Positions 8,897 through 16,121 of a DNA stretch of 20,809 bases are shown in pieces (positions within the stretch are counted from its first letter, which is position 1; the number at the start of each line of letters is the position of its first letter). Below the pieces are notes generated by a model. It saw nothing but the letters and a program-made list of their open reading frames with translations. It searched no databases and was not told the DNA's origin. Source of the stretch: Propionibacterium sp. (GTDB lineage: Bacteria > Actinomycetota > Actinomycetes > Propionibacteriales > Propionibacteriaceae); contig DURG01000226.1 of NCBI GenBank assembly GCA_012837465.1, positions 1 to 20,809 on the forward strand, written 5' to 3'. The position numbers were made by a program, and so were the translations under genes.

Positions 8897-8917
8897 TGCC
8901 ACAGTGTTCAGGTGCGT

Positions 8918-9586
8918 ATGAGAGTTCTAGCCGCTGTCAGCGCCGCCGCCCTCCTGGGGTTGGCTGCGTGTGGCGATGCGAACGTGTCGAACAGCCCGGG
9001 CGATGTCGTCGCGGGGGAGTCCACCACCTGCGAGTACCCGCCCGCCGGCAATCCGGCGAAGACGGTGGATCCGCCGCCGACGTCCGGCGTCCCCACGACG
9101 GGTGAGGTCACGGCGACCATTTCGCTGACGGCGGGTGACGTCACCGTGACCATGGACCGCGCCAAGGCGCCGTGCACGGTCAACTCGTTCGTCTCGTTGG
9201 CCGAGCAGGGCTACTTCGACGACACGGCCTGCCACCGGCTGACCGATTACGGCATCTTCGTGCTGCAGTGCGGCGACCCATCGGCCACCGGCAGGGGCGG
9301 GCCCGGCTACACCTACGCGGACGAGCTCGACGCCATCAAGGACCTCCGCCGCGAGGCCTACCCGACTGGAACCGTCGCCATGGCCAACGCTGGGCCGGAC
9401 ACCAACGGCTCACAGTTCTTCCTCGTCTACGCCGATTCCCAGTTGGACCCCGACTACACCGTTTTCGGCACCATGGACCAGGCTGGCATCGACGTCGTCG
9501 GGGGCATCGCTGCGCAGGGCGTCGACGCCGGTGACGGGATCTCTCCGATCGCTGAGGCCAAGATCACCTCCGTCGCCCTCGGCTGA
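8918..9586 (+). CDS. Secreted cyclophilin-type peptidyl-prolyl isomerase lipoprotein
   Basis: A 222-residue protein. A short signal peptide ends in the lipobox GLAAC, with Cys18 as the lipidated residue. A Pro/Thr-rich linker (about 40-62) follows, then a cyclophilin domain from about 64. Family motifs are YFDDTACHRL (99-108, with catalytic-type Arg107), FVLQCGDPSATGRGGPGY (114-131) and VAMANAGPDTNGSQFFLV (153-170). Cys38, Cys86, Cys105 and Cys118 could form two disulfides outside the cell. It should assist folding of exported proteins at the membrane surface. I chose ATG 8918 because it directly precedes the signal peptide and AGG lies 5 bases upstream. GTG 8912 is a possible alternative. 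Longer upstream reading runs antisense to the adenosyltransferase gene. Confidence 0.9.
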   Translation: MRVLAAVSAAALLGLAACGDANVSNSPGDVVAGESTTCEYPPAGNPAKTVDPPPTSGVPTTGEVTATISLTAGDVTVTMDRAKAPCTVNSFVSLAEQGYFDDTACHRLTDYGIFVLQCGDPSATGRGGPGYTYADELDAIKDLRREAYPTGTVAMANAGPDTNGSQFFLVYADSQLDPDYTVFGTMDQAGIDVVGGIAAQGVDAGDGISPIAEAKITSVALG

Positions 9587-9628
9587 GGCACAAACTCCAC
9601 AGGTGACCAAGGGATTTCATCCACCCTC

Positions 9629-9657
9629 TTGATACCCCCTGGGGTATATGGAATACT
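9629..9657 (+). promoter_or_regulatory. Promoter of the sulfur-detoxification operon
   Basis: TTGATA at 9629-9634 (5 of 6 matches to TTGACA) and AATACT at 9652-9657 (4 of 6 matches to TATAAT) are separated by exactly 17 bases. This is the best-matching sigma-70-type promoter in the window. A GC-rich palindrome fills its spacer, a classic placement for a repressor. Confidence 0.65.
9632..9647 (+). promoter_or_regulatory. CsoR/CstR-type operator overlapping the promoter
   Basis: ATACCCC-CT-GGGGTAT is a perfect 7-2-7 palindrome within the promoter. CsoR-family repressors, including copper-sensing CsoR and persulfide-sensing CstR, bind sites of this form. The downstream genes are sulfur genes, so a CstR-like persulfide sensor is the best guess. 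No such repressor gene lies in this window. Confidence 0.65.
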
Positions 9658-9690
9658 TGGGGCCAACACCGCCCCCAAGGAGTGATTCCC

Positions 9691-11088
9691 ATGCTGCTGC
9701 ACCGCTTCTACGACGAGGACCTCGCACAGGCCAGCTACCTGATCGGCTGCCAGGCAGAGGGGGAGGCCCTCGTGGTCGACCCGCGCCGTGACATCGACGA
9801 CTACCTCGAGATGGCGGCACACCACAACATGAAGATCGTGGCCGTCACCGAAACCCATATCCACGCCGACTACCTCTCTGGTAGCCGCGAACTGGCCGAG
9901 GCCACCGGCGCCACGCTCTACGTCTCCGGTGAGGGCGGCAAGGACTGGCAGTACGGCTTCGAGGGCGAACGCCTCCACGACCGCGACACCATCACGCTCG
10001 GCAACATCACCGTCGAGGCGCGCCACACGCCCGGCCACACGCCAGAGCACCTGTCCTTCCTGGTCACCGATGGTGCCTTCGCCGACAGCCCCGGCTACCT
10101 GCTGTCCGGAGACTTCGTGTTCTCCGGCGACCTCGGCCGCCCCGACCTCCTCGACGAGGCCGCCGGCGGAGTCGACACCCGCTTCGGTGGCGCCAAGCAG
10201 ATCTTCGCCAGCCTCAAGAACGTCTTCCTCGCTCTGCCCGACCACGTGCAGGTCTACCCGGCCCACGGTGCCGGCAGCGCCTGCGGGAAGGCCCTCGGTG
10301 CACTCCCGTCGACCACCGTCGGCTACGAACGCAACTACGCCTGGTGGGCACCCTTCCTGGCCAACGACGACGAGCAGGGCTTCGTCTACGAACTGCTCGA
10401 CGGCCAGCCGGACGCGCACGCCTACTTCGGCCGCATGAAGCGCCAGAACAAGTCCGGCCCGGCCGTCCTCGGCCACCCGCTGCCCGAACTGCCCGAACTC
10501 GACACCGAGGCGGTTGCCGAGCAGCTCAAGGCCGGCAAGGCCATCCTCGTCGACACCCGCGACCAGGACGCCGTGCACGAGGGCACCGTCGAGGGTGCGG
10601 TCAACGTCCCGGGCATCGACAAGGCAGCCTCCTACGGTGCCTGGGTCTATGACCCCGAGACCGACACCGAGGACCTCATCGTGCTGGCCGCGGACCGTGC
10701 CGAGGCCAACCAGTACCGCCACCACCTGATGCGGGTCGGCATCGACGAGATGTCCGGCTACACCACCAGCCTCGAGGGACTGCCCCAGTTCAAGCCCGAG
10801 GTCATCGAGCCGGGCGAACTCGAGGACCACGCCTACGACATGCTGCTCGACGTGCGCAACAAGACCGAGTTCGCCGAGGGCGCCATCCCGGGCGCCCACC
10901 AGCTCAGCGGCGGCCGCGTGCTGTGGAACCTCGACCAGCTGCCCGAGGACGGCAAGATCGTCTCCTACTGCCGCAGCGGCGTCCGCAACGCCGTGGCCGC
11001 CTCCGCCCTGCGCCGCAAGGGCTACGACGTGGCCGAACTGGAAGGCAGCTGGCTCGGCTGGCTCGACCACCAGGAAGCCGCCAAGTAA
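9691..11088 (+). CDS. cstB: CstB-like persulfide dioxygenase with two rhodanese domains
   Basis: A 465-residue cytoplasmic enzyme in three parts. The metallo-beta-lactamase-fold persulfide dioxygenase domain (about 1-260) shows the metal motif THIHADY (His56, His58, Asp60), TPGHTPEH (His116), SGDLGRPDL (Asp147) and PAHGAG (His192). A rhodanese-like domain (about 268-365) lacks a cysteine in its active loop. A C-terminal rhodanese domain (about 371-465) has CRSG at 427-430 with catalytic-type Cys427. This order matches Staphylococcus aureus CstB, which converts persulfides to thiosulfate and sulfite. I chose ATG 9691 because AAGGAG (9677-9682) lies 8 bases upstream. The in-frame GTG at 9682 overlaps that site. 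It directly precedes a likely sulfite exporter. Confidence 0.9.
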   Translation: MLLHRFYDEDLAQASYLIGCQAEGEALVVDPRRDIDDYLEMAAHHNMKIVAVTETHIHADYLSGSRELAEATGATLYVSGEGGKDWQYGFEGERLHDRDTITLGNITVEARHTPGHTPEHLSFLVTDGAFADSPGYLLSGDFVFSGDLGRPDLLDEAAGGVDTRFGGAKQIFASLKNVFLALPDHVQVYPAHGAGSACGKALGALPSTTVGYERNYAWWAPFLANDDEQGFVYELLDGQPDAHAYFGRMKRQNKSGPAVLGHPLPELPELDTEAVAEQLKAGKAILVDTRDQDAVHEGTVEGAVNVPGIDKAASYGAWVYDPETDTEDLIVLAADRAEANQYRHHLMRVGIDEMSGYTTSLEGLPQFKPEVIEPGELEDHAYDMLLDVRNKTEFAEGAIPGAHQLSGGRVLWNLDQLPEDGKIVSYCRSGVRNAVAASALRRKGYDVAELEGSWLGWLDHQEAAK

Positions 11089-11853
11089 GTGCCGACCACC
11101 ATCCTGGTACTGGTCCTCGCCGTCGCCGTCGGCCTCTCCCTGGGGCTGCTCGGCGGCGGCGGTTCCATCCTCACCGTCCCCCTCCTGACCTACGTCGCAG
11201 GGATGGACCCCAAGCAGGCCATCGCGTCGTCGCTGTTCATCGTGGGCGCCACCTCGGTGATGAGCACCTTCACCCATGCGCGGGCCGGCAACGTCCAGTG
11301 GCGCACCGGCCTGATCTTCGGCGTCGCCAGCATGGCCGGCGCCTTCCTGGGCGGCCTGGCCGGCGGCTACCTACCGGGCGTCATGCTGATGCTGCTGTTC
11401 GCATTCATGATGATCGCCACCTCCATCGCGATGATCCGCGGACGCAGGAACAAGTCGCCCGCCGACGCGACGAAGCAGTTGCCGATGGGCAAGATCATCC
11501 TCGAGGGCCTCGTCGTCGGCGCCGTCACCGGCCTGGTGGGCGCAGGCGGTGGGTTCCTCGTCGTGCCCGCGCTGGCGCTGCTGGGCGGCCTGCCCATGCC
11601 CGTGGCGGTCGGCACGTCGCTGCTGGTGATCTCGATGAAGTCGTTCGCCGGGCTCGCCGGCTACCTCACGTCGGTGAGCATCCCCTGGCCGCTGGTGCTG
11701 GGCGTGACCGGCACCGCCATGATCGGCGCGCTGATCGGGGCCCGCCTGACCCGCGTCGTGCCCGAGAAGGCCCTGCGCAAGGGCTTCGGCATCTTCGTCC
11801 TGGCCATGGGCATCTTCGTGCTCAGCCAGGAACTCCCGGAACTGTTCGGATAG
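11089..11853 (+). CDS. TauE/SafE family exporter (probable sulfite export)
   Basis: A 254-residue membrane protein with about eight helices in two repeats. Each half starts with a glycine-rich segment: GLLGGGGSILTVPLL (about 19-33) and GLVGAGGGFLVVPAL (148-162). These are the family's internal repeats, and each is followed by a conserved SSLFIVG / TSLLVIS segment. The GTG start abuts the stop of the dioxygenase gene with no gap, so translation is probably coupled. TauE/SafE proteins export sulfite or sulfoacetate. Next to an enzyme that yields sulfite and thiosulfate, sulfite efflux is the likely role, inferred from context. Its stop is one base from the end of the convergent hydrolase gene. 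Confidence 0.9.
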   Translation: MPTTILVLVLAVAVGLSLGLLGGGGSILTVPLLTYVAGMDPKQAIASSLFIVGATSVMSTFTHARAGNVQWRTGLIFGVASMAGAFLGGLAGGYLPGVMLMLLFAFMMIATSIAMIRGRRNKSPADATKQLPMGKIILEGLVVGAVTGLVGAGGGFLVVPALALLGGLPMPVAVGTSLLVISMKSFAGLAGYLTSVSIPWPLVLGVTGTAMIGALIGARLTRVVPEKALRKGFGIFVLAMGIFVLSQELPELFG

Positions 11854-11854
11854 C

Positions 11855-12634
11855 TCAGTCCTGCTCGAGGAGCATCCGCACGATCGTGGTGAAGGCCTCC
11901 GGCTCGTCCGCGTGCACCCAGTGCGCCGCGTTCTTCAGCGTCACTTGGCGCACGCGGGGGAACAACTTCTGCATGGGTTCGGCGTGCTCCGGAAGGATGT
12001 ACGGCGAGCGTCCCCCCGCCACCCAGACCGTGGGCCCGTCGAACTCGCCCTCAATGGCCGGCCAGCCGCCCACCGCGTGCAGTGAATCGGCCAGCAGGTC
12101 CAAGTTCGGCAGCCAGAACCAGACGTCGCCCTTGTGGTGCAGGTTCTGCAGCAGGAAGCGGCGCACCGTCCGATCCGGGATGAGCTCCTCGAGTTCGTCG
12201 TCGGCCTGGGTGCGGCTGCGCACCTCCTCGAGGTCCAACTGGCGCAGCGCGGCCACGAGGTTCACGAACTGGGCCGCCTCGACGTTGCGGGCGGGGGAGA
12301 TGTCCACGATCATCAGCTTCTCGATGAGCTCGGGTGCCTGCAGCGCCACGCGCATGGCGATCTTGCCGCCCAGGGAGTGGCCGACGAGCGTGACGGGCTG
12401 TTCGAAGGTCTGATAGATCCACTCGGCGACCTCTGCGGCCTGGTTGTCCAGCGAGAACGTCTCCGTCCAGGGGGAGCGGCCGTGGTTGGGCAGGTCGACG
12501 AGGTAGCAGGTGGCAACGTCGGACAGCGCCGTGGCGATCGAGCCGAAGTTCTTGCCTTGGCCGAAGAGTCCGTGCAGGAACACGACGGTGTGCTCCCCGG
12601 ATCCGATGATGAGGTGGTTGAGTTCCGTGGTCAT
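11855..12634 (-). CDS. Alpha/beta-hydrolase, YbfF-like esterase
   Basis: A 259-residue enzyme without a signal peptide. It has the oxyanion segment FLHGLFGQGKNFG (19-31), the nucleophile elbow VGHSLGGK with Ser87, DISPAR with candidate acid Asp111, and NAAHWVHADEPEAF with His238. The HWVHADEPEAF ending is characteristic of the YbfF/ABHD11-like acyl-ester hydrolases. The physiological substrate is unknown. ATG 12634 was chosen because it overlaps the stop of the upstream small gene by 4 bases (ATGA). The frame is open further upstream, but that part is an alternative reading of the neighbour. It is the last gene of the nucS unit. Confidence 0.88.
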   Translation of the reverse strand: MTTELNHLIIGSGEHTVVFLHGLFGQGKNFGSIATALSDVATCYLVDLPNHGRSPWTETFSLDNQAAEVAEWIYQTFEQPVTLVGHSLGGKIAMRVALQAPELIEKLMIVDISPARNVEAAQFVNLVAALRQLDLEEVRSRTQADDELEELIPDRTVRRFLLQNLHHKGDVWFWLPNLDLLADSLHAVGGWPAIEGEFDGPTVWVAGGRSPYILPEHAEPMQKLFPRVRQVTLKNAAHWVHADEPEAFTTIVRMLLEQD

Positions 12635-12903
12635 GACCGTCCCCAGCAATGTGAGTGCCAATGGCGCCGCGCGTCGAGCCCCGTGGCGACGCCATACGCG
12701 CCGCTCTCCGGCCACGCGACGACGTGGGCGGTGCCGGGGGAGACCCGCTGCTGGCAGCCGGGGCAGCGGTACTCCTTCTCTGCCCGGTGGGCGGGGACGT
12801 CGCGCACGATGTAGCTGACGCCCCTCTTCACCACGCGTTTCTGCGAGCCGCCCGCGAGGAGGGGGCGGGGTGCGCGGAGGTGCTTGGAGGGGCGCCTGGC
12901 CAT
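12631..12903 (-). CDS. Small conserved Cys/His protein, possible zinc ribbon, between nucS and the hydrolase
   Basis: A 90-residue basic protein. The N-terminal 30 residues are Arg/Lys-rich, followed by CPGC (Cys47, Cys50) and HWHSHC near the C-terminus (His82, His84 or His85 region, Cys86), a spacing that could bind one zinc. I recall similar short proteins, often loosely labelled ATP/GTP-binding, beside nucS in actinobacteria. I see no nucleotide-binding loop here. The ATG overlaps the nucS stop by one base (TGATG), and its own stop overlaps the hydrolase start by 4 bases, so all three are likely one translationally coupled unit. Function unknown; the context suggests a nucleic-acid-linked role. 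Confidence 0.8.
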   Translation of the reverse strand: MARRPSKHLRAPRPLLAGGSQKRVVKRGVSYIVRDVPAHRAEKEYRCPGCQQRVSPGTAHVVAWPESGAYGVATGLDARRHWHSHCWGRS

Positions 12904-13595
12904 CAGAACAACCGCTCGTCGGCGTTGTCGAGGCCACGGAGGGCGTCATAGTCGATGAGGCGGCACTCGATCCCGCGGTCGGTGGCGAGCGTGCGCGCCT
13001 GGGGCTTGATCTGCTGTGCGGCGAAGATCCCGCGCACCGGGGTCAGCTGCGGATCGCGGTTCATGAGTTCGAGGTACCTGGTGAGCTGTTCGACGCCGTC
13101 GATCTCGCCGCGGCGCTTCACCTCGACCGCGACGTATCCGGTGTCCTCGCGGCAGAGCAGGTCCACCGGGCCGATGGGGGTGAGGTACTCGCGCTGGACC
13201 AGCTTGAGGCCCTCGCCCAGGGTACCGGGGTGTTCGGCCAGCAGGGCCTGGAGGTTCTCCTCGACGCCGTCCTTCTGGAGGCCCGGGTCGATGCCGAGGT
13301 TGTGGTCGGAATCGTGGAAGACGTCGGCGATCGAGATGTGGAGGGTGTCGCCGTCCTTGGCGCGCACCTGCCAGACCTCGTTGATGCCGAGTTGTTCGAC
13401 GGCGTCCGGATCAGGTTCGGTGATGGTGAGCGTGCACGGCGGGCTCATCCAGTTGAGCGGCTTGTAGGCGCGGTCGTCGGCGTGGATGGAGACCGATCCA
13501 TCGGCCTTCACGAGGATGAGTCGGGTGGCCAGGGGCAGGTGGGCGGTGAGCCGCCCCACGTAATCGACCTGACATCGCGCAATGACCAAACGCAC
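12903..13595 (-). CDS. nucS: Mismatch-specific endonuclease NucS/EndoMS
   Basis: A 230-residue enzyme that replaces MutS-MutL mismatch repair in most actinobacteria by making double-strand cuts at mismatched bases. The N-terminal dimerisation/DNA-binding domain starts RLVIARCQVDYVGRLTAHLP (2-21), a strong family signature. The RecB-like nuclease core has GPVDLL (Asp145) and the EVK motif (Glu158, Lys160). The C-terminus ends in ERLF, resembling the beta-clamp-binding tail described for corynebacterial NucS. The start is GTG 13595, with no ribosome-binding site but TAGGTT ending 6 bases upstream, suggesting a leaderless mRNA. It leads the three-gene unit. Confidence 0.96.
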   Translation of the reverse strand: MRLVIARCQVDYVGRLTAHLPLATRLILVKADGSVSIHADDRAYKPLNWMSPPCTLTITEPDPDAVEQLGINEVWQVRAKDGDTLHISIADVFHDSDHNLGIDPGLQKDGVEENLQALLAEHPGTLGEGLKLVQREYLTPIGPVDLLCREDTGYVAVEVKRRGEIDGVEQLTRYLELMNRDPQLTPVRGIFAAQQIKPQARTLATDRGIECRLIDYDALRGLDNADERLF

Positions 13596-13601
13596 CAGTC
13601 C

Positions 13602-13607
13602 AACCTA
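13602..13607 (-). promoter_or_regulatory. Possible -10 box for a leaderless nucS mRNA
   Basis: On the minus strand TAGGTT ends 6 bases before the GTG start of nucS. It matches only 3 of 6 consensus positions (the first two and the last). No convincing -35 box is seen 16-19 bases upstream. The same TAG-N2-T form and spacing occur before the adenosyltransferase gene. Confidence 0.3.
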
Positions 13608-13647
13608 CCAGTTGTGCGGCGTCGGCCTCGAACCCGCAGGGGCTGCC

Positions 13648-14886
13648 TCAGCCGGCGTCGAGCGCGGGCTGGACGATCTCCCGGTAGAGGAGCAGCACGG
13701 CCGCGGTGGTGGGGATCGCGATCACGGCGCCGATGACGCCGAACAGCATGCCGCCGATGATGGCCGACAGCACCACGAGCGCGCCCGGGACCTTGACCGT
13801 GCGCTTCATCACGTTGGGGTAGAGAACGTAGGCGTCGAGCTGCTGGTAGATCAGGAAGTAGATGATGGTGGCGATGCCGATGGTGGGATCCACCGCGAAG
13901 CCGACGATGGCGACGGTGATCATCGCGAGGCTGGAGCCCACGAGCGGGATGAAGCAGAAGATGGCCACGACGAAGGCCAGCGCCAGCGAGTAGGCGCCCA
14001 GCCCTGCGATGTTCATGAAGATGAACGCGCACACCGAGGCGATCGCCACGATCACGAACATGCCGGTGATGTAGCCGGACACGCCGCGGAAGATCTCGTC
14101 GGCCAGATAGCGGGCGCGGGGACGGCGGCTGGCGGGCGCGAGCGCGTAGATGGTCTCCTTGATGGTGGGCAGGGAGGCCAGGAAGTAGATCGTGAGCACG
14201 AGGGTGACGATCACGGAGAACAGCAGGTTGGCCACCAGGCGGCCAGCGCCCATGATGCCGCCGAAGAGGTTCTCGATGAGGGAGCCCGAGGTGATGAACT
14301 CCTGGGCGCGCTGGAGCGCCTCGTCACGCCCGTCCCACTCGGCGAGGATGGGGTGGTTCAGCAGGTTCTGCAGCATGCCGGGCAATTGCCGGGTGAGGGC
14401 GGTGGCCTGTTCGGTGACGATCGGGACGAGCGCGGTGACGCCGAGCGCGATCACGCCCAGCAGCAGGAGGCCCACCAGCGTCACTGCGAAGCCACGGGGC
14501 ATGCGCATGCGGGTCAGGAAGTCGACGGCGGGGCTGAGCCCCAGGGCGAGGAACAGGGCCAGGACGGCCAGGATGAGCACGCTCTGGACGGTGAGCACCG
14601 CCTGTGCCAGGGCCAGGGCCACGAGGACGCCGATGGCACCCATGAAGCCGACGGCGAAGGGGGAGTACTGGCGCTCCTCCGTGATGTGGATGGTGGGCGG
14701 GACGGGTTCGACGACCTGCTCAGGCAGGGGCGTGAGGATCTTCTTGGCGCTGCGTGCGGTGGTCCCGAAGAAGCGGGTGACGACGCGCGGGAGCACCCGC
14801 CGCCGGCTCCTCCTGGCCGGTGGCTGGGTTGTTGCCAGTTCCGTGGATTCCTCCGTGACCGGAACGTCCCCCTTCGGTTCGCTCAC
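13648..14886 (-). CDS. AI-2E family transporter (PF01594 type)
   Basis: A 412-residue membrane protein. The N-terminal 75 residues are cytoplasmic and contain RRSRRR. They are followed by about eight membrane helices with a large soluble insert (about 165-215). The C-terminal family signature includes YPNVMKRTVKVPG and IIGGMLFGVIGAVIAIPTTA. The family was named for autoinducer-2 export, but members include Na+/H+ antiporters and many of unknown substrate, so transport is supported and the substrate is not. The GTG start overlaps the stop of the upstream coiled-coil gene by 4 bases (GTGA), so the two are co-translated. Confidence 0.9.
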   Translation of the reverse strand: MSEPKGDVPVTEESTELATTQPPARRSRRRVLPRVVTRFFGTTARSAKKILTPLPEQVVEPVPPTIHITEERQYSPFAVGFMGAIGVLVALALAQAVLTVQSVLILAVLALFLALGLSPAVDFLTRMRMPRGFAVTLVGLLLLGVIALGVTALVPIVTEQATALTRQLPGMLQNLLNHPILAEWDGRDEALQRAQEFITSGSLIENLFGGIMGAGRLVANLLFSVIVTLVLTIYFLASLPTIKETIYALAPASRRPRARYLADEIFRGVSGYITGMFVIVAIASVCAFIFMNIAGLGAYSLALAFVVAIFCFIPLVGSSLAMITVAIVGFAVDPTIGIATIIYFLIYQQLDAYVLYPNVMKRTVKVPGALVVLSAIIGGMLFGVIGAVIAIPTTAAVLLLYREIVQPALDAG

Positions 14887-15992
14887 TGCTGTTGGTCGGC
14901 GTTGCTGATGATCGTGGTCTCGTCCTCCGGATCAGCCATGGTCGGCAGCACCACGGTGGGTTCGGAGCCGTACTGCTGGCCGGATTCCTCGGCCATCGCA
15001 CGCAGGTTGCCCAACTGTGCCAGCGCGTTCGCGCGGCGCGCCTCCAGCGAGGCGATCTCGCGCTCCAACTGCTCCTTGCGCCAGGCGACCTTCTCCTCGA
15101 GGTCAGCCTCCGCGTCGCGGGCGCGCTGACGCATGACCTCCATGGTCTCCTCGCTCTGGCGGGTGGCCTGCATCCGGATGTCCTCGGCGGTCTTGACCGC
15201 CTCGGCCCTGATGCCCTGGGCCTCCTCGCGCGCGGCCGTGGCACGTTCGGCGGCCTCTGCGGCGTCCTTCTCTGCCTGCGCGAGCCGCTCGGTGATCGCC
15301 TCGTCTGCGGCCTTCGCGTTGGCTGCAGTCTCCGCGGCGGACTTCTCCGCTTGGCGCTGAGTCTCGGCGGTGAGCTCGGCGGCCTTGCGTTCCGCCTCCC
15401 GGACGATCCGGGCGGCCTCGGCGGTGGCGGCCTCGATGAGGCTGTCCTGCTTCGCGGTGGCCGCGTCGACGATTGCCTTGCTGCGCACGTTCGCGTCCTC
15501 CACGATGAGGTCGCCATCACGGCGTGCCGTCTCGAGGGCGGACTTGCCGGCCTCGGCCTGCTCCTGCCGCAGTTGGCGGAGCCCTGCCAAGCCGGTGAGG
15601 CGAACGTCGTCGGCCTCCTGCTGCGCGGACTCCCGCAGTGCGGAGGCGGTGCGGCGGGCCTCGGTCTTGATGCGTTCTGCCTCGTGCTGGGCGCGGTCGA
15701 TCAGGTCACCGGCCTGGGCCTCCGCGGCCTTCAAGAGGCCGGTGGCGTGGGCGCCGAGGCGGCTGAAATCGGTGTCCCCCACGGAATCGCGGACGTACTT
15801 GGTCTCCCGGGCGCTCTCGCGCACCTGGGCCTTGAGTTCGGCGACCTTGTTCTCCAGTTCGCGCACGTAGCTGTCGACGGAGTGCTTGTCGTAACCGAGC
15901 ATCGAGTTGGGGAAGCTCCCCACGGCCGAGGCCCTGTCATCGAACAGGTTGAGGCCGGTCTCCTCGGTTTCCAGGTCCTGCGAGTCAGTCAC
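14883..15992 (-). CDS. DivIVA/FilP-like coiled-coil protein
   Basis: A 369-residue acidic, Ala/Glu/Arg-rich protein. A short DivIVA-like segment, GYDKHSVDSYV at 33-43, is followed by a very long coiled coil (about 44-335) and a low-complexity acidic tail with DETTIIS. This layout resembles the actinobacterial polar-growth scaffolds (DivIVA/Wag31, Scy, FilP). It is not the main DivIVA, which normally has a more extensive conserved N-terminal domain. The start is GTG 15992, with a good ribosome-binding site GGAAGGA (15999-16005) 6 bases upstream. It overlaps the AI-2E transporter gene, hinting that it may organise that transporter or envelope growth. Confidence 0.85.
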   Translation of the reverse strand: MTDSQDLETEETGLNLFDDRASAVGSFPNSMLGYDKHSVDSYVRELENKVAELKAQVRESARETKYVRDSVGDTDFSRLGAHATGLLKAAEAQAGDLIDRAQHEAERIKTEARRTASALRESAQQEADDVRLTGLAGLRQLRQEQAEAGKSALETARRDGDLIVEDANVRSKAIVDAATAKQDSLIEAATAEAARIVREAERKAAELTAETQRQAEKSAAETAANAKAADEAITERLAQAEKDAAEAAERATAAREEAQGIRAEAVKTAEDIRMQATRQSEETMEVMRQRARDAEADLEEKVAWRKEQLEREIASLEARRANALAQLGNLRAMAEESGQQYGSEPTVVLPTMADPEDETTIISNADQQQ

Positions 15993-16020
15993 CGTTAGTC
16001 CTTCCGTGCGGCTGTCCCCG

Positions 16021-16026
16021 AGCCTA
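16021..16026 (-). promoter_or_regulatory. Possible -10 box of the coiled-coil/transporter unit
   Basis: On the minus strand TAGGCT lies about 28 bases before the GTG start. It is the same hexamer as the predicted atp operon -10 box. No clear -35 box was found. A leader of roughly 20 bases would include the GGAAGGA ribosome-binding site. Confidence 0.3.
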
Positions 16027-16058
16027 GTCGCTGGGTCCGTCAGATACTGGGAACCGAC

Positions 16059-16094
16059 ACGGGGACGGGGTGGACGAATCCACCCCGCCCCCGT
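16059..16094 (-). terminator. Terminator of the methylmalonyl-CoA epimerase gene
   Basis: An inverted repeat of 16 positions with one A-C mismatch surrounds a 4-base loop (16075-16078). Read on the minus strand the loop is TTCG, a stable UUCG-type tetraloop in RNA. It begins 27 bases past the epimerase stop codon. No T-run follows. Confidence 0.82.
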
Positions 16095-16121
16095 TCAGGT
16101 CCGGTCGAGCCGATCAGGCGA

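Noticed and set aside
8333..8917. Long N-terminal extension of the cyclophilin gene back to 8333
   Set aside because: It runs antisense through the adenosyltransferase gene, and a signal peptide with lipobox begins exactly at ATG 8918.
9632..9647. Copper-responsive CsoR operator
   Set aside because: The palindrome fits any CsoR-family regulator, but the downstream genes are sulfur enzymes and no copper ATPase or chaperone is present, so a persulfide sensor is preferred.
12635..12949. Long N-terminal extension of the alpha/beta hydrolase
   Set aside because: The extension is an alternative frame of the small Cys/His gene and the nucS end. The hydrolase fold begins just after ATG 12634, which overlaps the previous stop as ATGA.
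13624..13640. TTCGA flanked by GC bases on the minus strand, resembling a tRNA T-arm
   Set aside because: The flanking bases do not form a 5-pair T-stem, and no anticodon or acceptor arms can be found in the 52-base gap.
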